DNA from: Acidobacteriota bacterium
GTDB taxonomy: Bacteria > Acidobacteriota > Holophagae > Thermotomaculales > Thermotomaculaceae
Length of the DNA stretch: 7,387 nt
Direction of reading: 5' to 3'
Assembly: GCA_003650445.1 (NCBI GenBank)
Contig: QMQE01000130.1
Location: 1 to 7,387 of the forward strand
Shown here: positions 1 to 4,802 of the stretch, one piece after another
Layout: every line of letters starts with the position of its first letter
Position numbering within the stretch: position 1 is the first letter of the stretch
Translations under genes and position numbers: made by a program
Notes under the pieces: model-generated
Database searches by the model: none
What the model saw: only the letters and a program-made list of their open reading frames with translations
Told to the model about the DNA's origin: nothing

Positions 1-1
1 A

Positions 2-238
2 AAACAGGAGCCTTGTCTTTTAAGCGAGATGAAAGATGGTGTCAGTTGCTTTATCGTGAAACTGGATGGAGAGCGGGAAGTGAAGCGGCGCCTTCTCGAT
101 ATGGGTGTTATTCCGGGAGAGAAGGTTGAGATACGAAATCGGGGTCCACTGGGTTTCCCCATTGAAATTTTGATTCAGGGATATGTGTTGACGCTGAGAA
201 AAGATGAAGCGGAATCCGTGATGGTGAGGGAGGCGTAG
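2..238 (+). CDS. feoA: FeoA-family Fe(II) transport protein, 5' end cut by window edge
   Basis: This is a small SH3-like cytosolic protein that accompanies the FeoB ferrous-iron transporter and is thought to modulate it. An ATG lies at 29, but the frame is open back to the window edge, and the codons before that ATG give LLSE directly ahead of MKDG. This matches the usual FeoA opening (x-L-S-E-L-K-x-G), so the true start is probably left of the window and the gene is partial here. There is no well-spaced ribosome site for the ATG at 29. 78 residues are visible, close to the usual FeoA length of 75-85. Family signatures include RRLLDMGVIPG, then a PLGFPIEI strand and the closing LRKDEAE segment. 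The stop codon directly abuts the next start, so this is the first visible gene of a feoA-feoA-feoB operon. The family call is firm and the exact start is unknown. Confidence 0.9.
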   Translation, partial: KQEPCLLSEMKDGVSCFIVKLDGEREVKRRLLDMGVIPGEKVEIRNRGPLGFPIEILIQGYVLTLRKDEAESVMVREA

Positions 239-472
239 ATGGTACCGTTGGCATTTGTGGAATCGGGAAGCGAGGTGGAGATTCTTGATTTTCGTTGTGG
301 CGGAAAATGCAGCTGCCGACTCCGGGAACTGGGGATTGTTAAGGGATGCCGCTACCTTGTCAGCACCGGGGCAAAGAATGGCCCATTTATCCTGTCTGAC
401 GGGGAAACACGGATTGGAATCGGTGCGGGGATTGCGATGAAGGTATTGGTACGGGAGGTGGCTTGTGGCTGA
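239..472 (+). CDS. feoA: second FeoA-domain protein, cysteine-rich variant
   Basis: A second FeoA-like SH3-fold protein of 77 residues, probably an accessory subunit of the FeoB transporter. The ATG at 239 immediately follows the preceding stop and has a strong ribosome site (GAGGGAGG, 226-233). The FeoA pattern is visible: an N-terminal strand (SEVEILDF), the RLRELGIVKG segment at about 28-36 that corresponds to RRLLDMG in the first copy, and a C-terminal AMKVLVREV strand. The two copies are clearly diverged, so this is not a recent duplication. An oddity is the CGGKCSC segment with Cys20, Cys24 and Cys26, plus Cys37 nearby, where FeoA proteins usually carry glycines and arginines. Metal or redox binding there is only a possibility. 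The last 8 nt overlap the start of feoB, which suggests translational coupling. Tandem feoA genes before feoB are common in bacteria. Confidence 0.88.
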   Translation: MVPLAFVESGSEVEILDFRCGGKCSCRLRELGIVKGCRYLVSTGAKNGPFILSDGETRIGIGAGIAMKVLVREVACG

Positions 473-2429
473 AAAATCATTTGTGATTGCAGTTGCAGGG
501 AATCCCAACAGCGGGAAAACCTCACTGTTCAATAAGCTCACCGGCTCCAATCTGAAGGTTGGGAACTGGCCGGGGGTGACGGTGGAAAAGAAGGAAGGAA
601 AGGTTGTCCGTGGAGGAATCACCTTTACCTTTGTTGACATTCCCGGTACCTACGGTATTTCCGCCCGATCCGAGGACGAGCGGATTGCCATGGATTTTCT
701 GATGAAAGAGAAGCCGGATGCTGTGATTGTGGTGCTGGATTCGGCGAATTTCAACCGTAATTTTTACCTGTTTACACTGATTATAGAAATGGGGCTCCGG
801 GTGATTCCGGTCCTGAATATGAGCGATATGGCGGAAAAAAGGGGAATCACACTCCATGAAGGCCGGTTCTCGTCGATTTTTGGAGTTCCATTCGTTAAAA
901 CCGTGGCCTCCAGCGGGAAGGGAATTCCCGGGCTGTGGAAAGTGCTGGAAAAGATGGGTGATCTTGAGAAACCCAAACATTTACCCGTTTATCCGAAGCC
1001 GGTGGAGCAGGCTGTGGGCAGGCTGATGGCGCAGTTTCCAAAACTGGCAGGGACCCGGTTTCAGGCACTGGCGATTCTGGACGGGGGAATTGTCGTTTTG
1101 GAAAATGAAAAACTCCGTCAGGTGGTGAGTGAGCTTCAGGGGGAAATAGAAGAAGAGCTGGATAGGGAACTGGACGAACTGATTGCCGAGAAGCGCTATG
1201 AATTTGTGTATTCAATTGCAAAGGAATGTGTGGAGCGGCGGTTGCGTACGGAACAGAAAGTTGCGCTTACAGACCGGATTGACCGCTTTGTCACCAACCG
1301 CTACCTCGGCGGGCCTCTCTTTTTATTTGCCATGTGGCTGCTGTTTTACCTCGTTTTTACAGTTGGAAATCCCTTCGTGGATTGGATCAATACCGGATTT
1401 GGCGCATTGTCTTCCATGGTTTCAGGGAGCAGCATTTTCGCGTCTTTTGTGCGGGAGGGACTGATTTCCGGGGTTGGGGCGGTGCTGGTGTTTGTGCCCA
1501 ATATCTTCATTCTCTTTTTTCTTATTGCGGTGATGGAGGATTCCGGCTACCTTTCCCGGGCGGCGTTTGTGGCGGACCGGTTTATGCACGCTCTGGGCCT
1601 TCACGGAAAGTCTTTTATCCCGATGCTCCTGGGTTTCGGGTGCAATATTCCGGCTGTGATGGCGGTGCGTACTCTGGAAAATGAAAAGGACAGGGTGTTG
1701 ACGGCAATGGCGATTCCCTACATGAGCTGTTCAGCCCGGTTGCCGGTGTACCTGCTGTTTGTCGGCATCTTTTTCACCCGTTATCAGTCCACTGTTGTGT
1801 TCAGTCTTTATCTCCTTGGCATTATCATTGCTATCATAGTGGCGCGGGTACTGCGGCGGATATTTTTTACCAACGCAGTATCACCGCTGGTGATGGAACT
1901 GCCGGCTTATCATGTGCCTTCACTGAAAACAGCGGCCCGTTCCGCCGGGATTCGAACCGCGTTTTTCATCAAAAAAGCGGGAACATTCATTTTTGGTACC
2001 GTGCTGGTTATCTGGGTACTGGCCAGTCTTCCCGCAGGTGTTCCGTATGCTTCGGCCCAGAGCATCATCGGCAAAATCGGGTCTGCTGTTGCCCCCGTTT
2101 TTCATCCCGCCGGGTTTGACTCCTGGCAGGCGGCCGTTGCACTGATTTTCGGTTTTCTGGCAAAAGAAGTTGTTGTGGGAACATTCGGTGTGCTGTACGG
2201 CGGGCAGGCGGCACTGTCGTCCGCCATCGGCGTACACTTTTCCGCTCTGTCTGCCATGAGTTTCATGGTAATGACACTGGTTTATATCCCCTGCGTGGCA
2301 ACAATTGCCGTCATTCGGCGTGAAATTGGCACAAAGTGGGCAACGCTTTCCGTCTGTATCAGCGTCACGCTGGGGTACGGGCTGGCGGTACTCGTATTTC
2401 AGGTGGGACATCTGCTTGGACTTGGTTAA
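465..2429 (+). CDS. feoB: FeoB ferrous iron transporter, GTPase-permease
   Basis: Inner-membrane Fe(II) uptake protein of 654 residues. The GTG start at 465 is chosen because it has a ribosome site (GGGAGG, 453-458) six bases upstream and places the G domain at the usual N-terminal position. The cytosolic GTPase shows G1 GNPNSGKT (12-19), switch-I threonine T39 in PGVTVE, G3 DIPG (58-61), G4 NMSD (118-121) and G5 around ASS (148-150). A helical GDI-like linker follows at about 170-270. The membrane part starts near 283 and carries the two Gate domains, with GCNIP (392-396), MSCSARLPVY (420-429) and AKEVVVGTFG (566-575). The three cysteines conserved in FeoB transmembrane segments are present as C393, C422 and C610 (YIPC). 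The protein is shorter than E. coli FeoB (773 aa) because it ends soon after the last membrane helix. No feoC follows. No Fur site could be examined, because the operon promoter lies outside the window. Confidence 0.97.
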   Translation: MAEKSFVIAVAGNPNSGKTSLFNKLTGSNLKVGNWPGVTVEKKEGKVVRGGITFTFVDIPGTYGISARSEDERIAMDFLMKEKPDAVIVVLDSANFNRNFYLFTLIIEMGLRVIPVLNMSDMAEKRGITLHEGRFSSIFGVPFVKTVASSGKGIPGLWKVLEKMGDLEKPKHLPVYPKPVEQAVGRLMAQFPKLAGTRFQALAILDGGIVVLENEKLRQVVSELQGEIEEELDRELDELIAEKRYEFVYSIAKECVERRLRTEQKVALTDRIDRFVTNRYLGGPLFLFAMWLLFYLVFTVGNPFVDWINTGFGALSSMVSGSSIFASFVREGLISGVGAVLVFVPNIFILFFLIAVMEDSGYLSRAAFVADRFMHALGLHGKSFIPMLLGFGCNIPAVMAVRTLENEKDRVLTAMAIPYMSCSARLPVYLLFVGIFFTRYQSTVVFSLYLLGIIIAIIVARVLRRIFFTNAVSPLVMELPAYHVPSLKTAARSAGIRTAFFIKKAGTFIFGTVLVIWVLASLPAGVPYASAQSIIGKIGSAVAPVFHPAGFDSWQAAVALIFGFLAKEVVVGTFGVLYGGQAALSSAIGVHFSALSAMSFMVMTLVYIPCVATIAVIRREIGTKWATLSVCISVTLGYGLAVLVFQVGHLLGLG

Positions 2430-2444
2430 TTGCAAGACAATTAA
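2426..2444. repeat. AT-rich hairpin at the feoB stop codon
   Basis: A perfect 7-bp inverted repeat (TTAATTG, five-base loop, CAATTAA) includes the feoB stop codon. It sits where an operon terminator would be expected, but the stem is AT-rich and no T-run follows it on the plus strand, so it is a poor intrinsic terminator. It may simply protect the mRNA 3' end or mean nothing. Confidence 0.35.
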
Positions 2445-2468
2445 GAGGAAAGTGCCAAATAAAATCGG

Positions 2469-2498
2469 TTGACTTGAAAAGTTCCGCTGTGGTATTAT
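2469..2498 (+). promoter_or_regulatory. sigma70-type promoter of the tRNA cluster
   Basis: The -35 box TTGACT (2469-2474) and -10 box TATTAT (2493-2498) each differ from consensus by one base and are 18 bp apart. They lie just ahead of tRNA-Pro at 2511. The bases after the -10 (ACCCTCCG, 2499-2506) are C/G-rich, resembling the discriminator of stable-RNA promoters under growth-rate or stringent control. That regulatory reading is inference. The promoter shows that the tRNAs are transcribed independently of feoB. Confidence 0.75.
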
Positions 2499-2510
2499 AC
2501 CCTCCGACTT

Positions 2511-2587
2511 CGGGGAGTGGCGCAGTCTGGTAGCGCACCTGCCTTGGGAGCAGGGGGTCGGAGGTTCGAATCCTCTCTCCCCGACCA
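2511..2587 (+). tRNA. tRNA-Pro, anticodon TGG
   Basis: A full cloverleaf is present. Acceptor CGGGGAG pairs with CTCCCCG over 7 bp, starting with the C1-G72 pair typical of bacterial tRNA-Pro. The D stem is GCGC/GCGC. The anticodon stem CCTGC/GCAGG encloses the loop CTTGGGA, which carries TGG. The T arm is GGAGG-TTCGAAT-CCTCT. Discriminator A and CCA are encoded at 2584-2587. It is first in a three-tRNA transcript, and its 5' end is only about a dozen bases after the -10 box. Confidence 0.97.
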
Positions 2588-2605
2588 TTCGACCCGAAGT
2601 GATGA

Positions 2606-2682
<77 letters not shown>

Positions 2683-2700
2683 TTTTTTGATACTTTCTGT

Positions 2701-2777
2701 GGTGGGCGTAGCTCAGTTGGTAGAGCACTGGATTGTGGCTCCAGTGGTCGGGGGTTCAAGACCCCTCGCCCACCCCA
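2701..2777 (+). tRNA. tRNA-His, anticodon GTG
   Basis: Acceptor GTGGGCG (2702-2708) pairs with CGCCCAC (2767-2773). The extra G at 2701 opposite C at 2774 gives the G-1:C73 pair unique to tRNA-His. The D stem is GCTC/GAGC, the anticodon stem CTGGA/TCCAG encloses TTGTGGC (anticodon GTG), and the T arm is GGGGG-TTCAAGA-CCCCT. CCA is encoded at 2775-2777. It is the last gene of the cluster, 18 nt after tRNA-Arg, and is followed directly by a T-rich tract. Confidence 0.97.
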
Positions 2778-3037
2778 TTTTCTTTTCTCTCTTTGCAAGT
2801 TAATCGTTCTTTTGGTTGCAGTGATACGGAAATTGAGTGGCAAGCCCCTGAAATTTCTTGTAACCTGACAAATATCTAAAATCTATCTGTTGAATGCCGA
2901 ATAAAATCAGAGAGTTGGCTCTTCTCTTTCTCAATCTTTATTCAAACTCAGTCTCAGACTCAAACTTTGACTTAATTTTATCGGCCTGCGGCCGGGTCCC
3001 GCCTTTTCTTTAGTTAACCTTGTCCGGTCTCAATCCG
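2778..3037. other. gene-free spacer between tRNA cluster and hicA remnant
   Basis: No coding region was recognised on either strand. The first 20 bases are almost pure T/C (TTTTCTTTTCTCTCTTT) and could release transcripts leaving tRNA-His, although no GC stem other than the tRNA itself precedes them. Around 2946-2972 there is a short imperfect run of CTCA/ACTC units. At 2982-2994 CGGCC-TGC-GGCCG makes a small perfect hairpin. On the plus strand a T-rich stretch (TTTTCTTT, 3004-3011) follows some 9 bases later, which is too far for a good terminator. Confidence 0.5.
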
Positions 3038-3282
3038 TTAACCTTTTCTCCAGAATTGTAATTTCTGGACAAACGCATCTACTGAGATCCTCGCTTGTTT
3101 CAATATATGTGATAACGTTGATCTCTTTATTGGCTTATGGGCTGGAACTATGATTTTTAAAACTTCATTCTCAATATGTTTTTGAAGCCTGATGTGGGAA
3201 CCTTTCTGTCGAATGATTACCCATCCGTACCTTTATAAAGCCTTGATAACCTATTATAATTCAGACTCGGGACCTTAGTCAT
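3038..3282 (-). pseudogene. hicA: hicA toxin remnant: frameshift plus nonsense codon
   Basis: HicA is a small mRNA-cleaving toxin with a dsRBD-like fold, neutralised by HicB. The ATG at 3282-3280 overlaps the hicB stop as ATGA. It reads MTKVPSLNYN, a typical HicA opening, but this frame ends at a TAA (3219-3217) after 21 codons. The rest of the gene lies in the -1 frame: VIKAL, then a TAA stop (3235-3233), then RYGWVIIRQKGSHIRL and on to LKQARISVDAFVQKL, ending at TAA 3040-3038. The catalytic histidine of the QKGSH motif is kept (codon 3196-3194). A one-base deletion near 3251-3256 (AAT-nAG to AATAG) and a C/A/G-to-T nonsense change would explain both lesions. Joined, the product would be about 80 aa, normal for HicA. 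Two independent lesions make a sequencing error unlikely. Hand-counted GC for 3061-3240 is about 37%, lower than in feoB. Confidence 0.85.
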
Positions 3283-3470
3283 ATTGCTAATTCGATTTGT
3301 TCCGAATTGTCAATTGCTAACGTATCATCTTCTACAGGCTCTAAATAAAGTTCAATTGCCTCACGGATATTTTTTAATGCCTCTTCTTTTGTATCACCCT
3401 CTGAAATACAATCTGGCAGGGAAGGACGGGCCATTTGAAACAACTTTCTTTCTCGTACCCCTACTCGCAA
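3279..3470 (-). CDS. hicB: HicB-family antitoxin, short form, possibly degenerate
   Basis: HicB antitoxins bind and block HicA. The signature is clear: PSLPDCISEGDTKEEAL (about 16-32) followed by NIREAIELYLEPVEDD, as in short HicB proteins made of the partial RNase H-like domain only. At 63 residues it lacks the C-terminal DNA-binding domain of longer HicB proteins. The start is uncertain. The TTG at 3470 has a GGAG six bases upstream and no in-frame stop after it. An in-frame ATG at 3482 is followed two codons later by TAA (3476-3474), where family members could carry a tyrosine, so an original ATG start may have been lost. The usual aromatic/cysteine pattern before PSLP is also altered (MARPSLP). 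It overlaps hicA by 4 nt. It may be a surviving orphan antitoxin or a decaying gene. Confidence 0.7.
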   Translation of the reverse strand: MRVGVRERKLFQMARPSLPDCISEGDTKEEALKNIREAIELYLEPVEDDTLAIDNSEQIELAI

Positions 3471-3478
3471 CTCTTACT

Positions 3479-3511
3479 CCATTTTTCATGGCGTAAAGCC
3501 ATGGAAAATGG
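3479..3511. repeat. inverted repeat overlapping the selC 3' CCA
   Basis: Two 14-base arms (3479-3492 and 3498-3511) pair with a single mismatch around the five-base loop GTAAA, with cores CATGGC and GCCATG. On the minus strand this hairpin begins with the CCA end of tRNA-Sec and extends toward hicB. No T-run follows it, so it is not a classical intrinsic terminator. A role in ending or processing the tRNA-Sec transcript, or a scar of integration at the tRNA 3' end, are both possible. Confidence 0.6.
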
Positions 3512-3606
3512 CGGAAGCGTGTGGGAATCGAACCCACCGACCTTTACTTCCGCAAAGGCCCACCGGTTTTGAAGACCGGGGGAGACACCAGCCCCCATTC
3601 GCTTCC
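3509..3606 (-). tRNA. selC: tRNA-Sec (selenocysteine), anticodon TCA
   Basis: This RNA is charged with serine, converted to selenocysteinyl-tRNA by SelA, and carried by SelB to recoded UGA codons. The minus strand shows acceptor GGAAGCG pairing with CGCTTCC, discriminator G and encoded CCA (3511-3509). The anticodon stem CCGGT/ACCGG encloses CTTCAAA, giving TCA (3572-3570). A long variable arm, CCTTTGC-GGAA-GTAAAGG, has a 7-bp stem with a GNRA-type tetraloop. The T arm is GTGGG-TTCGATT-CCCAC. The 98-nt length, UCA anticodon and GGAAGC acceptor are characteristic. An oddity is that the eighth acceptor pair expected in bacterial tRNA-Sec is an A·A mismatch here. The D stem is GGGGG/CTCCC with one G·U. 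The gene implies that selA, selB, selD and selenoproteins exist elsewhere in this genome. Confidence 0.96.
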
Positions 3607-3610
3607 ATGG

Positions 3611-3636
3611 CCCATCAATTCGGGAGAAATGATGGG
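3611..3636. repeat. 7-bp inverted repeat in the selC leader
   Basis: CCCATCA (3611-3617) and TGATGGG (3630-3636) are perfectly complementary around a 12-base loop. The repeat lies between the predicted selC start of transcription and the tRNA 5' end. It could be a leader hairpin in the precursor tRNA or a weak transcription terminator for mrp. No T-run follows on the minus strand, which argues against an intrinsic terminator. Confidence 0.4.
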
Positions 3637-3644
3637 GAGACATG

Positions 3645-3673
3645 ATTATATTATGAGTTGAGGCGTTCGGCAA
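3645..3673 (-). promoter_or_regulatory. promoter of selC inside the 3' end of mrp
   Basis: On the minus strand a perfect -10 box TATAAT (3650-3645) lies 17 bp after TTGCCG (3673-3668), which matches four of six -35 consensus positions. Transcription would begin near 3638, about 30 nt before the tRNA-Sec 5' end. The -35 box sits within the last codons of mrp and the -10 box just beyond its stop, so selC can be expressed separately from mrp. Confidence 0.65.
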
Positions 3674-4694
3674 TCTTTTTGGCGATTGCGTTGAATTCTG
3701 TTGCGGCTTCGGATTCTGGTTCAAGTATCATGACCGGTATGCCATCATCCCCGCCTTCCCGTACCGAGATGGTTATGGGGATTTTCCCCAGCACTTCAGC
3801 AGCCAGCTTGTCACCTGCGTCCATTGTGGTATTGCCGCCGAAGATGTGGTGGATGTGGCCGCAATCAGTACAGCGGAAAAAACTCATGTTTTCCACAACC
3901 CCGAGAAGCGGAATCTTCAGTGTCTGGAACATGCTGATTGCCTTTTTTACATCAATTAGAGCGACATCCTGAGGGGTACTGACCGCAATGGCTCCGGAAA
4001 CCCGGGTACTCTGGGCAACGGAAAGCTGCACGTCTCCGGTTCCCGGTGGCAGGTCAATGAGCAGGAAGTCCAGATCTCCCCAATCTACGTCTTTCATAAA
4101 TTGTTGGATCGCCTTGTGGAGCAGGGGACCGCGCCAGAGTATCGGGGTGTCGTCTTCCAGAAGAAATCCGATGGAGATGAGTTTTACTCCATGTTTTTCA
4201 AAGGGGATAATCTGTCCCTTCTCATTTGCCATGGGTTCGCCATCTATGGCAAACATGGTTGGAATGGACGGCCCGTAAAGGTCGGCATCCATCAGGCCTA
4301 CCTTGAAACCCAGGCCGGCCAGGGCAACCGCGAGGTTTACAGTGACGGTTGATTTTCCCACTCCCCCTTTCCCACTGCCGATCAATATCGGGTGTTTGAC
4401 ATTGGCTAATAGATTTTGTTGTTCTACCTGTCCGTAAGCCTTGTCCTGTACCTTCAGTGTGACGGATACATTTTCAACACCCTCAACGGTAAGAAGTGTT
4501 TCTCTTACCAGGGATTCAAATTCGGTTTCGTGTCCTTTTGCCTGAGAAGGCAGTTCAATGCGAACCTCGACATTGCCGTCATCCGAAATATCCAGCCCTT
4601 TTACGCCTTTGAATTTGATCGGGCTGATATCTGTGCCTGGTATCTGGAGTGTGTCCAGTTTGTCATAAATCTGAATACGGGAAATTTTGCTCAT
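3651..4694 (-). CDS. mrp: Mrp/ApbC-family Fe-S cluster carrier ATPase
   Basis: A cytosolic P-loop NTPase of the Mrp/NBP35 group that holds a bridging [4Fe-4S] cluster and passes it to apo-proteins. The ATG at 4694 is chosen because AAAGGAG lies six bases upstream; an earlier in-frame ATG at 4736 lacks this. The product is 347 residues. Residues about 10-95 form a divergent MIP18/DUF59-like domain (VRETLLTVEGVENVSV). The deviant Walker A motif GKGGVGKST is at 108-116, the second ATPase motif MDADLYGPSIP at 135-145, and Walker B LLIDLPPGTGD at 211-221. The FRCTDCG segment supplies the CxxC pair C275 and C278, which binds the cluster at the dimer interface. Length and motif order are normal for the family. 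It is transcribed alone, divergent from the PIN/TRAM gene and upstream of selC. The family assignment is firm; client proteins cannot be inferred. Confidence 0.95.
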   Translation of the reverse strand: MSKISRIQIYDKLDTLQIPGTDISPIKFKGVKGLDISDDGNVEVRIELPSQAKGHETEFESLVRETLLTVEGVENVSVTLKVQDKAYGQVEQQNLLANVKHPILIGSGKGGVGKSTVTVNLAVALAGLGFKVGLMDADLYGPSIPTMFAIDGEPMANEKGQIIPFEKHGVKLISIGFLLEDDTPILWRGPLLHKAIQQFMKDVDWGDLDFLLIDLPPGTGDVQLSVAQSTRVSGAIAVSTPQDVALIDVKKAISMFQTLKIPLLGVVENMSFFRCTDCGHIHHIFGGNTTMDAGDKLAAEVLGKIPITISVREGGDDGIPVMILEPESEAATEFNAIAKKIAERLNS

Positions 4695-4700
4695 CTTATG

Positions 4701-4707
4701 CTCCTTT
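4701..4707 (-). promoter_or_regulatory. ribosome binding site fixing the mrp start
   Basis: AAAGGAG on the minus strand, six bases before the ATG at 4694. It selects that codon over the in-frame ATG at 4736, whose 14 extra codons would run through the predicted promoter. Confidence 0.8.
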
Positions 4708-4726
4708 ACAAAAAAGTAACCAATAA

Positions 4727-4735
4727 ATTGTACCA
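4727..4735 (-). promoter_or_regulatory. extended -10 promoter for mrp
   Basis: The minus strand carries TGGTACAAT: a TGn extension directly before TACAAT, which matches five of six -10 positions. It sits about 33 nt before the mrp start codon. No good -35 box is found at normal spacing, which is tolerated when the TGn element is present. Confidence 0.5.
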
Positions 4736-4744
4736 TAAGTGTGG

Positions 4745-4774
4745 TTGCAATTTCACACCTTCATCAGCTATAGT
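4745..4774 (+). promoter_or_regulatory. promoter for the PIN/TRAM-TPR operon
   Basis: TTGCAA (4745-4750, four of six -35 positions) and TATAGT (4769-4774, five of six -10 positions) are separated by 18 bp and lie about 30 nt before the start codon at 4803. They sit in the 108-bp divergent region shared with mrp. TTGCAA reads the same on both strands, but its distance to the mrp -10 is too short for use there. Confidence 0.5.
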
Positions 4775-4790
4775 AAACCAAAGTGAGCCC

Positions 4791-4796
4791 GGAGGT
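4791..4796 (+). promoter_or_regulatory. ribosome binding site fixing the PIN/TRAM start
   Basis: GGAGGT six bases before the ATG at 4803. It rules out longer readings of this frame, which would run back into the antisense of mrp. Confidence 0.85.
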
Positions 4797-4802
4797 CATA
4801 TA

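Noticed and set aside
2982..3011. GC hairpin followed by a T-rich stretch as a terminator of the tRNA operon
   Set aside because: The stem is only 5 bp, the T stretch begins about nine bases after it, and it is over 200 nt from tRNA-His.
3038..3606. A complete integrative element at selC
   Set aside because: No integrase, no transposase and no repeated tRNA 3' end were found. Only a TA remnant is present.
3461..3724. A minus-strand frame crossing selC
   Set aside because: It covers the tRNA-Sec gene and the 3' end of mrp in another frame. No protein family is visible.
4416..4802. Upstream extension of the PIN/TRAM frame by 129 codons
   Set aside because: It runs antisense through the mrp N terminus and promoter region. 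The ribosome site at 4791-4796 and the membrane segments fix the start at 4803.
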